NCBI RefSeq assembly: GCF_023061185.1 | Contig: NZ_JAKGAK010000009.1 | Location: 1-64,000 of the forward strand | Length of the DNA: 64,000 nt | Reading direction: 5' to 3' | Source of the DNA: Chromohalobacter beijerinckii | GTDB taxonomy: Bacteria > Pseudomonadota > Gammaproteobacteria > Pseudomonadales > Halomonadaceae | The notes under the pieces: model-generated | What the model was told of the DNA's origin: nothing | Database searches by the model: none | The model's input: only the letters and a program-made list of their open reading frames with translations | Made by a program: the position numbers and the translations under genes | Shown here: one piece after another, positions 18,409 to 26,768 of the stretch | Layout: each line of letters starts with the position of its first letter | Numbering within the stretch: the first letter of the stretch is position 1

Positions 18409-19698
18409 TCATCCTGAAAACGGGCTGCGAAAAGCCCGCAACGCGACCGCAAGGTCGGGTTCCTGCTTGGCGTGATCCTCCAGGGAGACGCCAATGGACG
18501 CGGCCTCCCATGCGGCACGTATGCTGCGACACCCGGCGGCGACGCCATCGGGGTGAGCCATGATGCCTCCCCCGCAGGTGTAGATCAGATCGGTCGACTG
18601 CAACTGTTGGAAGGTGGGGCGTGCTTGATGAACGGTTTGCGCCGAAGAAAATACCGGCATGGCACGGTCATCGCGCTCCGCTCTCTCAAGCAATGGCGTA
18701 AGGCAGGCGCGAGCGGAGTCCATGACCGAGGCATCCTCTTCAGCGAACTTGCTGGCGAGACCGTTGACATGTAGGTGATCGGCTCCCGCCAGTCGCAACA
18801 AAGCCTGATAAGCGCGATAGCTAATACCGAGCTTTGGATGACGATAGAACGTGCCCCAGCCATTGCGGTGGCCGTGAATTGCCAATTGCGAGTGGCGCCG
18901 CAGCGCAGCCAGTGCTCCCAGGCCAATCCAGTTGACACTAGCCATGACGCACGTCCCCCCATGATCGCGGACCAGATCGTGACGATGGCGCATCTCGTCG
19001 GTATCGCCCGTGATATTGAAGGCATACATCGGCTTACGCCCGGTCCGCTGAGCATGCTCGTTGATGACCTGCATGATCGCAGGCACCCGCTCGCTCAGCG
19101 GCGAATAGGGAGGATCGGCAATCAACTCATCATCCTTGATGAAGTCGATGCCCCCTTCGATGAGCCGTTTGACCAGTGCCGCCGTTTCCTCTGGGGTAAG
19201 CCCGACGCTCGGCTTGATGATGGTGCCGACCAAAGGGCCTTGCTCGGTACCGGAAAGCCGTCGGGTGCCTTCGATGGAGAATTGCGGGCCTGGAAATGCT
19301 TCGATAAAGCAGGCCGGCATGACCAGATCCGTTAGGCGTATGCCAGAGAGCTCACGGAGCTCGGTGAGATTGCCAAATACCGTGGCCAATAAGTTAGGCA
19401 GACTTGTCCCGATGTTTTCGAGTGGCCATGACAGAACCACATCGGCAGATGTGTAGGTGTCTCCGGGTAGAGCCCCCGGCAAGGAGGGCGTGGCGCCGAC
19501 CTCCAGACAGGTCACCGACTCGACCCGGGCAGCATGGCGCTCACGCAGCGCCTCAGTCTCTCCAGCCAGCTTGAGGAACGTGCCGGAGGATTGTTCGCCG
19601 GCCATCGCCTCGGCAGCCCGTTCGGGGTCACACGGGGTCTCGATACGGTAGCGGGCAGTGATCCGTGGCAATTGCCCTTCATGCCGGGATAACTCCAT
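18409..19698 (-). CDS. RuBisCO-like protein (form IV), likely 3-oxo-acid-4-phosphate decarboxylase
   Basis: A 429-residue RuBisCO large-chain homologue. Aligning to plant RuBisCO numbering by motif, it keeps Glu60 (E35), Thr65 (T40), Lys175 (K162 in IIKPSVG), the carbamylated Lys201 with Asp203 and Glu204 (FIKDDE, K188/D190/E191), His327 (H310) and loop-6 Lys334 (K317, exactly 7 residues later), and the phosphate-binding Gly403-Gly404 (CGGGIM). It has lost Lys177 (Ser), Thr173 (Ile) and Asn123 (Thr), so CO2 fixation is unlikely. Beside a DUF1537 kinase this pattern fits OiaX, 3-oxo-isoapionate-4-phosphate decarboxylase; the exact substrate is inferred. AGGAG lies 8 bases before the chosen ATG; an upstream ATG at 19749 has no comparable site. 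It is the first gene of the minus-strand arm. Confidence 0.85.
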   Translation of the reverse strand: MELSRHEGQLPRITARYRIETPCDPERAAEAMAGEQSSGTFLKLAGETEALRERHAARVESVTCLEVGATPSLPGALPGDTYTSADVVLSWPLENIGTSLPNLLATVFGNLTELRELSGIRLTDLVMPACFIEAFPGPQFSIEGTRRLSGTEQGPLVGTIIKPSVGLTPEETAALVKRLIEGGIDFIKDDELIADPPYSPLSERVPAIMQVINEHAQRTGRKPMYAFNITGDTDEMRHRHDLVRDHGGTCVMASVNWIGLGALAALRRHSQLAIHGHRNGWGTFYRHPKLGISYRAYQALLRLAGADHLHVNGLASKFAEEDASVMDSARACLTPLLERAERDDRAMPVFSSAQTVHQARPTFQQLQSTDLIYTCGGGIMAHPDGVAAGCRSIRAAWEAASIGVSLEDHAKQEPDLAVALRAFRSPFSG

Positions 19699-19762
19699 TG
19701 GCGTGCTCCTGCCGACCAGAACCGGTCGTTTGTCGTTGTTATCAAACAAGCTAGCATGGGCT

Positions 19763-19782
19763 TTTTGGTAGCGCTACCAAAA
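19763..19782. promoter_or_regulatory. LacI-family operator 1 (perfect palindrome)
   Basis: TTTTGGTAGC joined to its exact complement gives a 20-bp perfect palindrome with the central CG of LacI/GntR-type sites. It lies 65 bases upstream of the RuBisCO-like start, in the divergent region shared with the LacI-type gene. Confidence 0.8.
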
Positions 19783-19807
19783 GCAAGGACATTTGACTTA
19801 GACTTAT

Positions 19808-19821
19808 TGGTAGCGCTACCA
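19808..19821. promoter_or_regulatory. LacI-family operator 2 (same core)
   Basis: TGGTAGCGCTACCA repeats the core of operator 1. Centres are 42 bp apart, four helical turns, so two dimers would sit on the same face of the DNA. A TTGACT -35-like element lies between them, and TACAAT at 19854-19859 is a plausible -10 for the regulator gene. Confidence 0.8.
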
Positions 19822-19882
19822 GATCATTCCCATCAGAATGGGATAGTAGGAATACAATCTGTACAGCACGAGGACACCTTTC

Positions 19883-20929
19883 ATGGCAAAAGAGAAGCCA
19901 TCACCGCGGGGCAGACGCCGCCATCATGGCGACAACCGAGTCACCATCGACGATGTGGCAAAAGAAGCTGGGGTGGCCCCGATTACGGTATCTAGAGCTT
20001 TGAACACGCCCGATAAGGTGTCATCAAAACTACGCGCACGTGTCGATCAGGCCGTGACATCACTGGGTTATGTCCCCAACCTCATCGCCGGAGGTCTCGC
20101 ATCAGCGGGCACGCGAGTCATCCCGGTCGTGGTGCCATCGCTATCCATCCTGACCTTTATCGAGGTAGTACACGGCATCCAGCAGACGCTCGAAGACGCT
20201 GGCTATCAAGTGTTATTGGGCTCGACCGATTTCGACTTGGACCGTGAAACATCACTGATCGATTCGGTGCTGGGCTACTCGCCGTCGGGCGTCATTTTGA
20301 CTGGTCTAAAACATAACGATAGCACCGTGCAACGCCTCAAGACCTGGGGCCGGCCAGTGGTCGAGATCATGGAGTTGGGGCTGCCTTGCATCGATATGAA
20401 TGTCGGTGTCGACAACCCGCGAGCGGGGGCCTGTATGGCCCAGCATCTCCTTGACCGTGGTTATCGACGCATCGCTTTCCTCGGGGTCGGGATGGCGCGT
20501 GACTATCGTGCCCGGCAACGTTTCGAAGGACATCGCGAGGTGCTGGCTGCCGCAGGGGTCGAGAGTGACCTTCTGTTTACGAGTGAGGAACCATCCTCTT
20601 ATGCAGCAGGACGCCGTGTTTTCCTTGAAGCGCTGGCTGCCCGCCCCGACCTCGATGCGCTTCACTTTGCCAACGACAACCTCGCAGCCGGCGCGATCCT
20701 CGAGGCAAACCGTCAGGGAATCCGCATGCCTGACGACATTGCCATGGGCAGCTATCTGGGTCTGTCTCTCGGCGAACACCTATCGCCTACGCTGACCACC
20801 GTGTCGGTGCCACGATTCGAAATGGGAGTCGAGGCGGCGAAGCTACTGCTGGAACGGCTAGAAGGTCGACCGCCTTCTCAACCTCGGATCGATATCGGCT
20901 ATCGCTTGATCGCACGCGAAAGCACTTGA
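19883..20929 (+). CDS. LacI/GntR-type transcriptional repressor of the acid-sugar locus
   Basis: A 348-residue LacI-family regulator. The N-terminal helix-turn-helix and hinge read VTIDDVAKEAGVAPITVSRALNTPDKVSSKLRARV...LGYVPNLIAGGLAS (about residues 20-75), followed by a periplasmic-binding-protein-like effector domain (VVPSLSILTFIEVVHGIQQTLE, IAFLGVGM, ALHFANDNLAAGAI). The DNA-reading helix resembles the gluconate-repressor group, which binds GGTAGCGCTACC-like sites; two such palindromes lie just upstream. Effector is probably the transported acid or an intermediate. It runs with the kinase gene 25 bases downstream and is divergent from the RuBisCO-like/TRAP/SDR arm. Confidence 0.92.
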   Translation: MAKEKPSPRGRRRHHGDNRVTIDDVAKEAGVAPITVSRALNTPDKVSSKLRARVDQAVTSLGYVPNLIAGGLASAGTRVIPVVVPSLSILTFIEVVHGIQQTLEDAGYQVLLGSTDFDLDRETSLIDSVLGYSPSGVILTGLKHNDSTVQRLKTWGRPVVEIMELGLPCIDMNVGVDNPRAGACMAQHLLDRGYRRIAFLGVGMARDYRARQRFEGHREVLAAAGVESDLLFTSEEPSSYAAGRRVFLEALAARPDLDALHFANDNLAAGAILEANRQGIRMPDDIAMGSYLGLSLGEHLSPTLTTVSVPRFEMGVEAAKLLLERLEGRPPSQPRIDIGYRLIAREST

Positions 20930-20954
20930 GGATAGGCAATGGGGAGATCATGGC

Positions 20955-22271
20955 ATGAAACAACTTTTGGCCGCCTTCTATGGCGATGATTTCACAGGCT
21001 CGACAGAAAACTTGGCGCAATTCTGCCGCCATGGGCTTCGGGGCAGATTATTCTTCACCAGCAGCAATCGGGAGGCGATTCTTGAGATGGCCTCCGAACT
21101 GGACGTAGTGGGACTAGCAGGCACAGCTCGTGGCCTGGCTCCCTCGGCAATGACCGAGGAAGTGGCCCCTGCTCTTGCCTTGTTAGACACCCTCAACCCC
21201 CGCCTCAAGCAGTTTAAGATTTGCTCGACTTTCGATTCCTCGCCCACCATCGGTAGCATAGGGCATGTCATGGATCTAGCCCGACGCCGATGGCCGGAAT
21301 GTGCTCTTCCCATCTTGCCTGCCACGCCGGCTTTTGGTCGGTACACGGCCTTTTCCCATCTGTTTACACGTTATGAAAACGAAATATGCCGTCTGGATCA
21401 GAACCCTGCGATGGCATATCACCCATCGACCCCAATGGGCGAAGCCGACCTACGGCGTCACCTCATGGCGCAGACCGCCATCCCTCCGGGAGCGGTCACG
21501 TTGCTGGATTATCAACGGCACGACGGCGGCTGGCAGTGCTTGGCATCCGCCGTAGAAGAGACACGCTTCGTGGTTATGGATGCGACACAAGCAGCTGAGA
21601 TGCATCATGCCGCCAAGCTTATTCTTAAGCTTGCCGAGCGACATCCCACCCTTGCAGTAGCGGCGCAGGGTCTGGCCGATGCCCTAGGTGGACTGGTCAC
21701 GCGCGACATGGAACAACGCGAGCCACTGCCCACGACGTATCCTGGAGTGGATAGGCTACTGGTGCTATCCGGCAGTTGCTCGCCCCAGACCCGTAAGCAA
21801 CTCGCACACTTGGAAGCGCAAGGTGGCTGCATCGTGACGATCTCCCCCATGGAGGCATTGCGTTCCCCTGGTGCGTTATCGAAAAGGCTCGCTCACGAGG
21901 TGATGGGCGCCTTCACCCAGAGCCAGATGGTCGGTGTCGCGACGACGCTCCAAGACGCCGATCTCGTCGATGAGCTAGCTAGTGATCGTTTATCGCTGGC
22001 AGTGGGAGAAGTATACGCTCTCTTGGCTCAGCACCTTCGTCGAGAAACAGCCATCCCCCGTATCGTTTTCGCCGGCGGTGACACATCCAGCCATGCCATG
22101 CGCCGTATCGGCGCTGATGCCCTGGAGTTGGTTGCTTTCGATGAGACACAGGGTGGTCATCTATGTCGCCTCATCGCTCCCGGCTCACCGATAGAGGGAT
22201 TGGAGGTAGTGCTCAAGGGCGGCCAGATCGGAGGAGAAGACTTCTTTTCGCGGACGCAGCGAGGCACATAG
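20955..22271 (+). CDS. DUF1537 acid-sugar kinase (OiaK/OtnK type)
   Basis: A 438-residue four-carbon acid sugar kinase family protein (former DUF1537). The N-terminus has the substrate-binding FYGDDFTGSTEN, the variant I associate with isoapionate-type kinases rather than the plain ADDFTGA form. The middle holds KICSTFDSSPTIGSIGHVMDLA, and the C-terminal nucleotide domain contains LSGSCSPQTRKQL and FAGGDTSSHAMRRIGADALEL. The family phosphorylates 3-oxo sugar acids at the terminal hydroxyl, producing the substrate for a decarboxylase. Here the only decarboxylase candidate is the divergent RuBisCO-like protein. It lies 25 bases after the LacI-type gene. The substrate is not readable. Confidence 0.85.
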   Translation: MKQLLAAFYGDDFTGSTENLAQFCRHGLRGRLFFTSSNREAILEMASELDVVGLAGTARGLAPSAMTEEVAPALALLDTLNPRLKQFKICSTFDSSPTIGSIGHVMDLARRRWPECALPILPATPAFGRYTAFSHLFTRYENEICRLDQNPAMAYHPSTPMGEADLRRHLMAQTAIPPGAVTLLDYQRHDGGWQCLASAVEETRFVVMDATQAAEMHHAAKLILKLAERHPTLAVAAQGLADALGGLVTRDMEQREPLPTTYPGVDRLLVLSGSCSPQTRKQLAHLEAQGGCIVTISPMEALRSPGALSKRLAHEVMGAFTQSQMVGVATTLQDADLVDELASDRLSLAVGEVYALLAQHLRRETAIPRIVFAGGDTSSHAMRRIGADALELVAFDETQGGHLCRLIAPGSPIEGLEVVLKGGQIGGEDFFSRTQRGT

Positions 22272-22481
22272 GCACTCATCCGTGTATAAGACGGCGGCGG
22301 AGCCTTTGACGGCTTCCGAGAAAGCAAGCAGACCACTACTATGGCCAACCGTCACCCACGGAGTCGAAACCACTACTCATCCTCGACCATTGGCGTAGAA
22401 CCATCCCGATTTTGACCGTAATCGGCTACCCTTGCGTCTTCGGCTTTGCCGCCGTGCTGCATTACCTTTCGATTTCCAAGG

Positions 22482-23717
22482 ATGGTTCTCTTGTCGACTT
22501 CCGCGATCCCCCGCCGGGGTGTTCTAACTCTCGTCGCGCTGCTGCTGGTGGCGCTCAACCTCCGCCCGGCGCTGACCAGCGTGTCGCCGGTGCTCGGCAA
22601 CATCGGTGAAGCGCTGGCGCTCTCCCCCAGTTGGCAAGGCATCCTGACCACATTGCCGGTGCTGTTTCTGGGTCTGGCGGCGCCACTGGCACCACGCCTG
22701 GTCCGCCGGATCGGCCCGGAGCGCAGTGTGTTTGCCGCGCTTGTGGTATTGGCGGTAGCGCTGCTCGCGCGGCCCTATATCGGCACACTGGGGCTCTTCC
22801 TGGGCACGGCGATCGCCGGCGGCTGCATCGGGATCATCGGGGTGTTGCTGCCGGGCATCGTCAAGCGCGACTTCCCCCGACGCGTCAGTATCATGACCGG
22901 CCTCTACACCGTGGCGCTCAACCTCGGCGCTTCCGCCGCTGCCGGCACCACGGAGCCACTGCGTCAATTATTGGACGGCGCGTGGCAAGGCGCTTCACAG
23001 GGGGCTTCATACAGCCCCTGGCAAGGCGCGCTGGCGTTCTGGTTGCTGCCGGCGGTAATCGCCGCGCTGTGTTGGCTGCCGCAGCTCAAGGACACCAAAC
23101 CCACTCGCGTTCCCGTTCGTCGCGGTGCGCGGCTACGCCACGACCCACTGGCGTGGCAAGTCTCGCTGTTCATGGGACTACAGTCGTCGCTGGCCTATAT
23201 CGTGTTCGGCTGGTTACCGACAATCCTGCAAGATCGCGGATTGGCAGCAGTCACCGCGGGGCTGGCGCTGTCGGTATCGATCCTGCTACAGGTGTCCACC
23301 GCGATTCTAGCGCCGTGGATCGGCAGCCGTATGCGCGATCAGCGAACGGTACTGATTGGCGTGATGACACTCACCCTGACCGGACTGCTGGGCTGCCTCT
23401 ACGCCCCGATCGACAGCATATGGCTGTGGATCGTGGTGCTGGGCCTGGGTCAAGGCGGTACTTTCAGTATGGCGTTGACGCTGCTGGCGCTGCGCGCACC
23501 CGATGCCACCACCGCGGCTAGTCTCTCGGCGATGGCCCAGGGCATCGGTTATACCCTCGCGGCGCTTGGGCCGCTGCTGGTCGGTGTGCTGCACGACTGG
23601 AGCGGTGACTGGAACGTGGTCGGTTTTCTGGTGAGTGTGCTGGGGCTGGGCGCGCTGGTCATGGCGCTGGGCGCCGGGCGCGCTCGTCAGGTGGCATCGA
23701 CACAGGGTACGGATTGA
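22482..23717 (+). CDS. MFS transporter, CynX/NimT type
   Basis: An inner-membrane carrier of about 411 residues with 12 segments. NLRPALTSVSPVLGNI near the N-terminus, GLYTVALNLGASAAAG in the middle and LGLGQGGTFSMALTLLALRA in the C-terminal half are typical of the CynX/NimT group (cyanate, nitroimidazole and unknown substrates). The ATG at 22482 overlaps the best Shine-Dalgarno (AAGGA), so TTG at 22491 with 8-base spacing may be the real start. No cyanase gene is nearby. It appears monocistronic; 210 bases before it hold no gene. Confidence 0.82.
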   Translation: MVLLSTSAIPRRGVLTLVALLLVALNLRPALTSVSPVLGNIGEALALSPSWQGILTTLPVLFLGLAAPLAPRLVRRIGPERSVFAALVVLAVALLARPYIGTLGLFLGTAIAGGCIGIIGVLLPGIVKRDFPRRVSIMTGLYTVALNLGASAAAGTTEPLRQLLDGAWQGASQGASYSPWQGALAFWLLPAVIAALCWLPQLKDTKPTRVPVRRGARLRHDPLAWQVSLFMGLQSSLAYIVFGWLPTILQDRGLAAVTAGLALSVSILLQVSTAILAPWIGSRMRDQRTVLIGVMTLTLTGLLGCLYAPIDSIWLWIVVLGLGQGGTFSMALTLLALRAPDATTAASLSAMAQGIGYTLAALGPLLVGVLHDWSGDWNVVGFLVSVLGLGALVMALGAGRARQVASTQGTD

Positions 23718-23828
23718 AGGATCGGGCTGAGAACGTGGGCTGATGGCACGGTTTGAGACGCGGGCCGACGAACCTGGACGCCGGAATCGGTTACTCTAGG
23801 AGCGAGACCAACGACTCAGGAGACTCGC

Positions 23829-24668
23829 ATGCCCGCCAGTGCCATCAGCCTCACGCAACAGCAGCGCCTGATCGAGATCGTGCGCGATGCCGCCAAGACC
23901 GAAATCCTGCCGCGCTTTCGCAATCTCTCCGAAGGCGCGATCCGCTCGAAGAGCGCGCCGGACGACCTGGTGACCGATGCCGACCAGGGCGCGGAGCGGA
24001 TGATGACGGCGGCGATCCGCGAGCTGCTCCCGGAGGCGACGGTAATCGGCGAGGAAGCGGTGGCCGAAGGCAGCGCCAGTCTCGATGACATCGCCGACGC
24101 CGAGCTGGCGCTGATCATCGACCCGGTCGACGGCACCTGGAACTTCGCCCGTGGGCTCAATCAATTCGGGGTGATTCTGGCGGCGACCAGTTTCGGCGAG
24201 ACGATCTTCGGCCTGCTCTATGATCCGATGGCGGACGACTGGATCGTCGCCCGCCACGGCGAAGGCGCCTGGTTCGGCCGCCCCGACGGCACCCAGCGCC
24301 AACTGCAGGTCTCGGACACCGACAAGTTCGACGAGATGGTCGGTTCCACCTCGATCCGGCTGTTTGCCAAGCCGCAGCAGTATCAACTGGCGGCGACCTT
24401 CCCCGACTTCCAGCGCATGATGGCCTTCGGCTGCGCCTGCCACGAATATCGCACCATGGCGTTCGGCTTCGTCGATTTCATGCTCACCGGCAAGCTGATG
24501 CCGTGGGATCACGCCGCCGGGCTGATGATCCACGCCGAAGCGGGTGGCTATTCGGCGCTGCTCGACGGCACGCCCTACCAGCCAACGATCCATCAAGGCA
24601 AAGTGCTCGCCGCCAGTTCCCACGCGCATTGGGAACAGTTGCGCGAGAAGTTCAGCTTTCTGGTGTGA
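23829..24668 (+). CDS. Inositol monophosphatase-family phosphatase
   Basis: A 279-residue Mg2+-dependent phosphatase of the IMPase superfamily. All metal-site motifs are present: DLVTDADQGAE, IGEEA, DPVDGTWNF and, near the C-terminus, WDHAAGLMI. The family hydrolyses inositol phosphates, PAP/PAPS, fructose-1,6-bisphosphate or histidinol phosphate. SuhB itself is shorter and differs in the middle, so the substrate here is uncertain. In a halophile, removal of phosphate from a compatible-solute precursor is possible but speculative. The ATG follows AGGAG with 6-base spacing. The gene is not in an obvious operon. Confidence 0.85.
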   Translation: MPASAISLTQQQRLIEIVRDAAKTEILPRFRNLSEGAIRSKSAPDDLVTDADQGAERMMTAAIRELLPEATVIGEEAVAEGSASLDDIADAELALIIDPVDGTWNFARGLNQFGVILAATSFGETIFGLLYDPMADDWIVARHGEGAWFGRPDGTQRQLQVSDTDKFDEMVGSTSIRLFAKPQQYQLAATFPDFQRMMAFGCACHEYRTMAFGFVDFMLTGKLMPWDHAAGLMIHAEAGGYSALLDGTPYQPTIHQGKVLAASSHAHWEQLREKFSFLV

Positions 24669-24758
24669 ACGCGATCACCCCGTTTTTAATGGATGAATGG
24701 AGCACGCGTTACCCTGAGCCGATTCGTCGGGCTTGTGAGAGCTCGACACCGACAATGG

Positions 24759-25082
24759 TCACTCCACCCCGTAGGCATCCACCCAGTCGCCCACCGCCAC
24801 GTCCATGCACTGCGGCTGTTGCTCGAGCCACTCTGCTAGCGCGAGGCGCTCGTCCTGCGAGGCATTGGCGCCCTTGCGCGGCAACACGAAGACATCCAGC
24901 CGAGCCGCGTCGACCCCGCCGCCCATGACCAGACCGTGCGACTCGAGTTCTGCATCCAGCGCATCGAGCAGCCGCGACGCATCCTCTTGTTCCACTGCCT
25001 GCAGACGGCATGACAACGCAAATCCGAGCACCGCGAATTTACCCTTTTCCCGAACTACACCCCCATTTTCCATCCCCGACAT
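24759..25082 (-). CDS. YggL-like (DUF469) ribosome-associated protein
   Basis: A 107-residue acidic protein, the length of YggL. The pattern VLGFALSCRL near the start, SHGLVMGGGVDAARLDVFV in the middle, and DERLALAEWLEQQPQCMDVAVGDWVDAYG at the C-terminus fits the DUF469 family, whose E. coli member binds the 50S subunit. The ATG at 25082 is chosen for GGAG seven bases upstream; the longest frame adds 24 residues. Upstream DNA (25190-25240) is AT-rich and may contain the promoter. The match is by remembered pattern only, so the family call is moderate. Confidence 0.6.
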   Translation of the reverse strand: MSGMENGGVVREKGKFAVLGFALSCRLQAVEQEDASRLLDALDAELESHGLVMGGGVDAARLDVFVLPRKGANASQDERLALAEWLEQQPQCMDVAVGDWVDAYGVE

Positions 25083-25308
25083 AGCATTTCTCCACGACGT
25101 CCATTCTGGTGGTTTCAATGGTCCCACCCCGCGAAGTATCGCGAGTACGTTCACCTTGCGATGCGGCTGGGCGACACTGCCCCTAAAGCCCCATCGGCAA
25201 GAATAAGGAAAAACTTAAATTTTGCCGAACAATGAAGATGCCGAGAGAGTTGTGATGCAAGGAGAGTGACGACCGCGAGCAACGTCAAAACGCGACTCGC
25301 GGCGTGCC

Positions 25309-26526
25309 TTATGACGAAGCAGCGGACTGCTGCAATGCCTCGCGCTTTTCCAGCCAGCGGCCGGTGGCGAAGATCGCGATACCCAACAAGGCGAGCGAGG
25401 TGCCCACCAAGCCGGTGGACGACCACGCCAGCCCCGCCTTGATGGTCACGCCAGCCAACCAGGCGCCGAGCGCATTGGCCATGTTGAAGGCGGCGTGATT
25501 GAGCGAGGCCGCCATGGTCTGGGCGTCTTCGGCGACGTCCATCAACCGCGTCTGCATGGCGGGAGCGACAGCCATGCTGGTCCCGACGAGCGCCACGAAC
25601 AAAAACCCTGTCCACACCGAGTTGGCGGCGAAGTAAAAACCGCCTTGTACGCACGCCACCCACAGCAGAATGATCGGAATGCCGCGCAAGAGATTCCAGT
25701 CGGCGATACGCGCGCCGGCGAAATTACCCAGGATGGTACCCACCCCGAAAATCGCCAGCACCAGCGGCCCCAGCGACTCGGCCATGCCGGCCTGCTCGGT
25801 GAGCGTGGGCATGACATAACTGAACACCGCGAACATGCCACCGCACCCGAAACAGGCCACACCCAGCGTGAACAGTACGCGCGGCTTGATCATCGCGGTC
25901 ATCTCGCGCTTGGGACTGGCCTGACGGTCGGCAGGCTGATACGGCACCCATAGGCGCACCATCAGCGCCGTCAGCAACGCGATGCCACCCACACCGGCGA
26001 AAGCCGCCTGCCAGCCGATCAAATTGCCCACCCAAGTGGCCAACGGGGCGCCGACCAGAATCGCCACGGTCAACCCGGTCATGACACGCGCCACCGCCCG
26101 GGCACGTTGATCGACGGGCACCGCCGCCGCGGCCACTAGCGCCGCGACGCCGAAGTAGGCCCCATGCGGCAGGCCGGCGATGAAGCGCAGCCCAACGAAG
26201 GTGCCGAAATGCGGCGCCATGATGCTGGCGAAGTTGCCAAGAGCGAACAGCAGCATTAGCCCGATCAGTAACGCGCGTTTGGGCAGCCGTGCCGCCAACG
26301 CCGAGATGATTGGCGCCCCGACGACGACGCCGAGCGCGTAACTGCTGATGGCGTAGCCGACATCGGGAACTGCCACCTGAAGATCGTCGGCGACGCGGCT
26401 CATCAATCCCATGATGACGAATTCACCGGTACCGATACCGAAGCCACCCAGCGCCAGGGCCAATTCCGCCAATCGTGGGTGCGCGGCGCCGCCGGAAGGC
26501 GTCGACGCGTCTGTGGATGCGCTCAT
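25309..26526 (-). CDS. MFS drug/sugar exporter, DHA1 (AraJ/YdhP-like)
   Basis: A 405-residue inner-membrane exporter with 12 segments. LALGGFGIGTGEFVIMGLMSRVADDLQV at the N-terminus and ALGVVVGAPIISALAARLPKRALLIGLM (motif A region) are typical of the AraJ/YdhP subfamily of DHA1 carriers. The MPHGAYFG-like LPHGAYFGVAA is also present. Export of arabinose, purine or drug-like compounds is known for relatives; no substrate can be assigned. AGGA lies 8 bases before the chosen ATG. A 26-bp perfect palindrome lies 116 bases upstream and is probably its operator. Confidence 0.88.
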   Translation of the reverse strand: MSASTDASTPSGGAAHPRLAELALALGGFGIGTGEFVIMGLMSRVADDLQVAVPDVGYAISSYALGVVVGAPIISALAARLPKRALLIGLMLLFALGNFASIMAPHFGTFVGLRFIAGLPHGAYFGVAALVAAAAVPVDQRARAVARVMTGLTVAILVGAPLATWVGNLIGWQAAFAGVGGIALLTALMVRLWVPYQPADRQASPKREMTAMIKPRVLFTLGVACFGCGGMFAVFSYVMPTLTEQAGMAESLGPLVLAIFGVGTILGNFAGARIADWNLLRGIPIILLWVACVQGGFYFAANSVWTGFLFVALVGTSMAVAPAMQTRLMDVAEDAQTMAASLNHAAFNMANALGAWLAGVTIKAGLAWSSTGLVGTSLALLGIAIFATGRWLEKREALQQSAASS

Positions 26527-26641
26527 GGGCATTTTCCTGTCTTGAGGTCCTGATCTTGAGGAACGTATCGAAAAGAACGTGTCCCGAAGACAACGTGTCG
26601 CGACCAATTCGCAACCTGTGGGCCGAAACGATCAATTCTCT

Positions 26642-26667
26642 CAGATTTAGACTTAAGTCTAAATCTG
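26642..26667. promoter_or_regulatory. 26-bp perfect palindrome, probable repressor site
   Basis: CAGATTTAGACTT followed by its exact reverse complement. It lies between the divergent MFS exporter and histidine phosphatase genes. It is AT-rich in a GC-rich region and unrelated to a terminator. The length and symmetry suit a MarR, TetR or HxlR-type dimer, but no such regulator is encoded in the window. Confidence 0.75.
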
Positions 26668-26768
26668 GGCACTTTAACATGACGGCCATTGCCATCCATG
26701 ACACGGAATACGCGCTCCGCCACGCTTGGCCTGATAGGATCGAGTCAGGATTTTTTGGAGTCATCGCC

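Noticed and set aside
18409-19698. Functional RuBisCO for CO2 fixation
   Set aside because: Lys177, Thr173 and Asn123 equivalents are substituted, there is no phosphoribulokinase or small subunit, and the neighbours form a sugar-acid locus.
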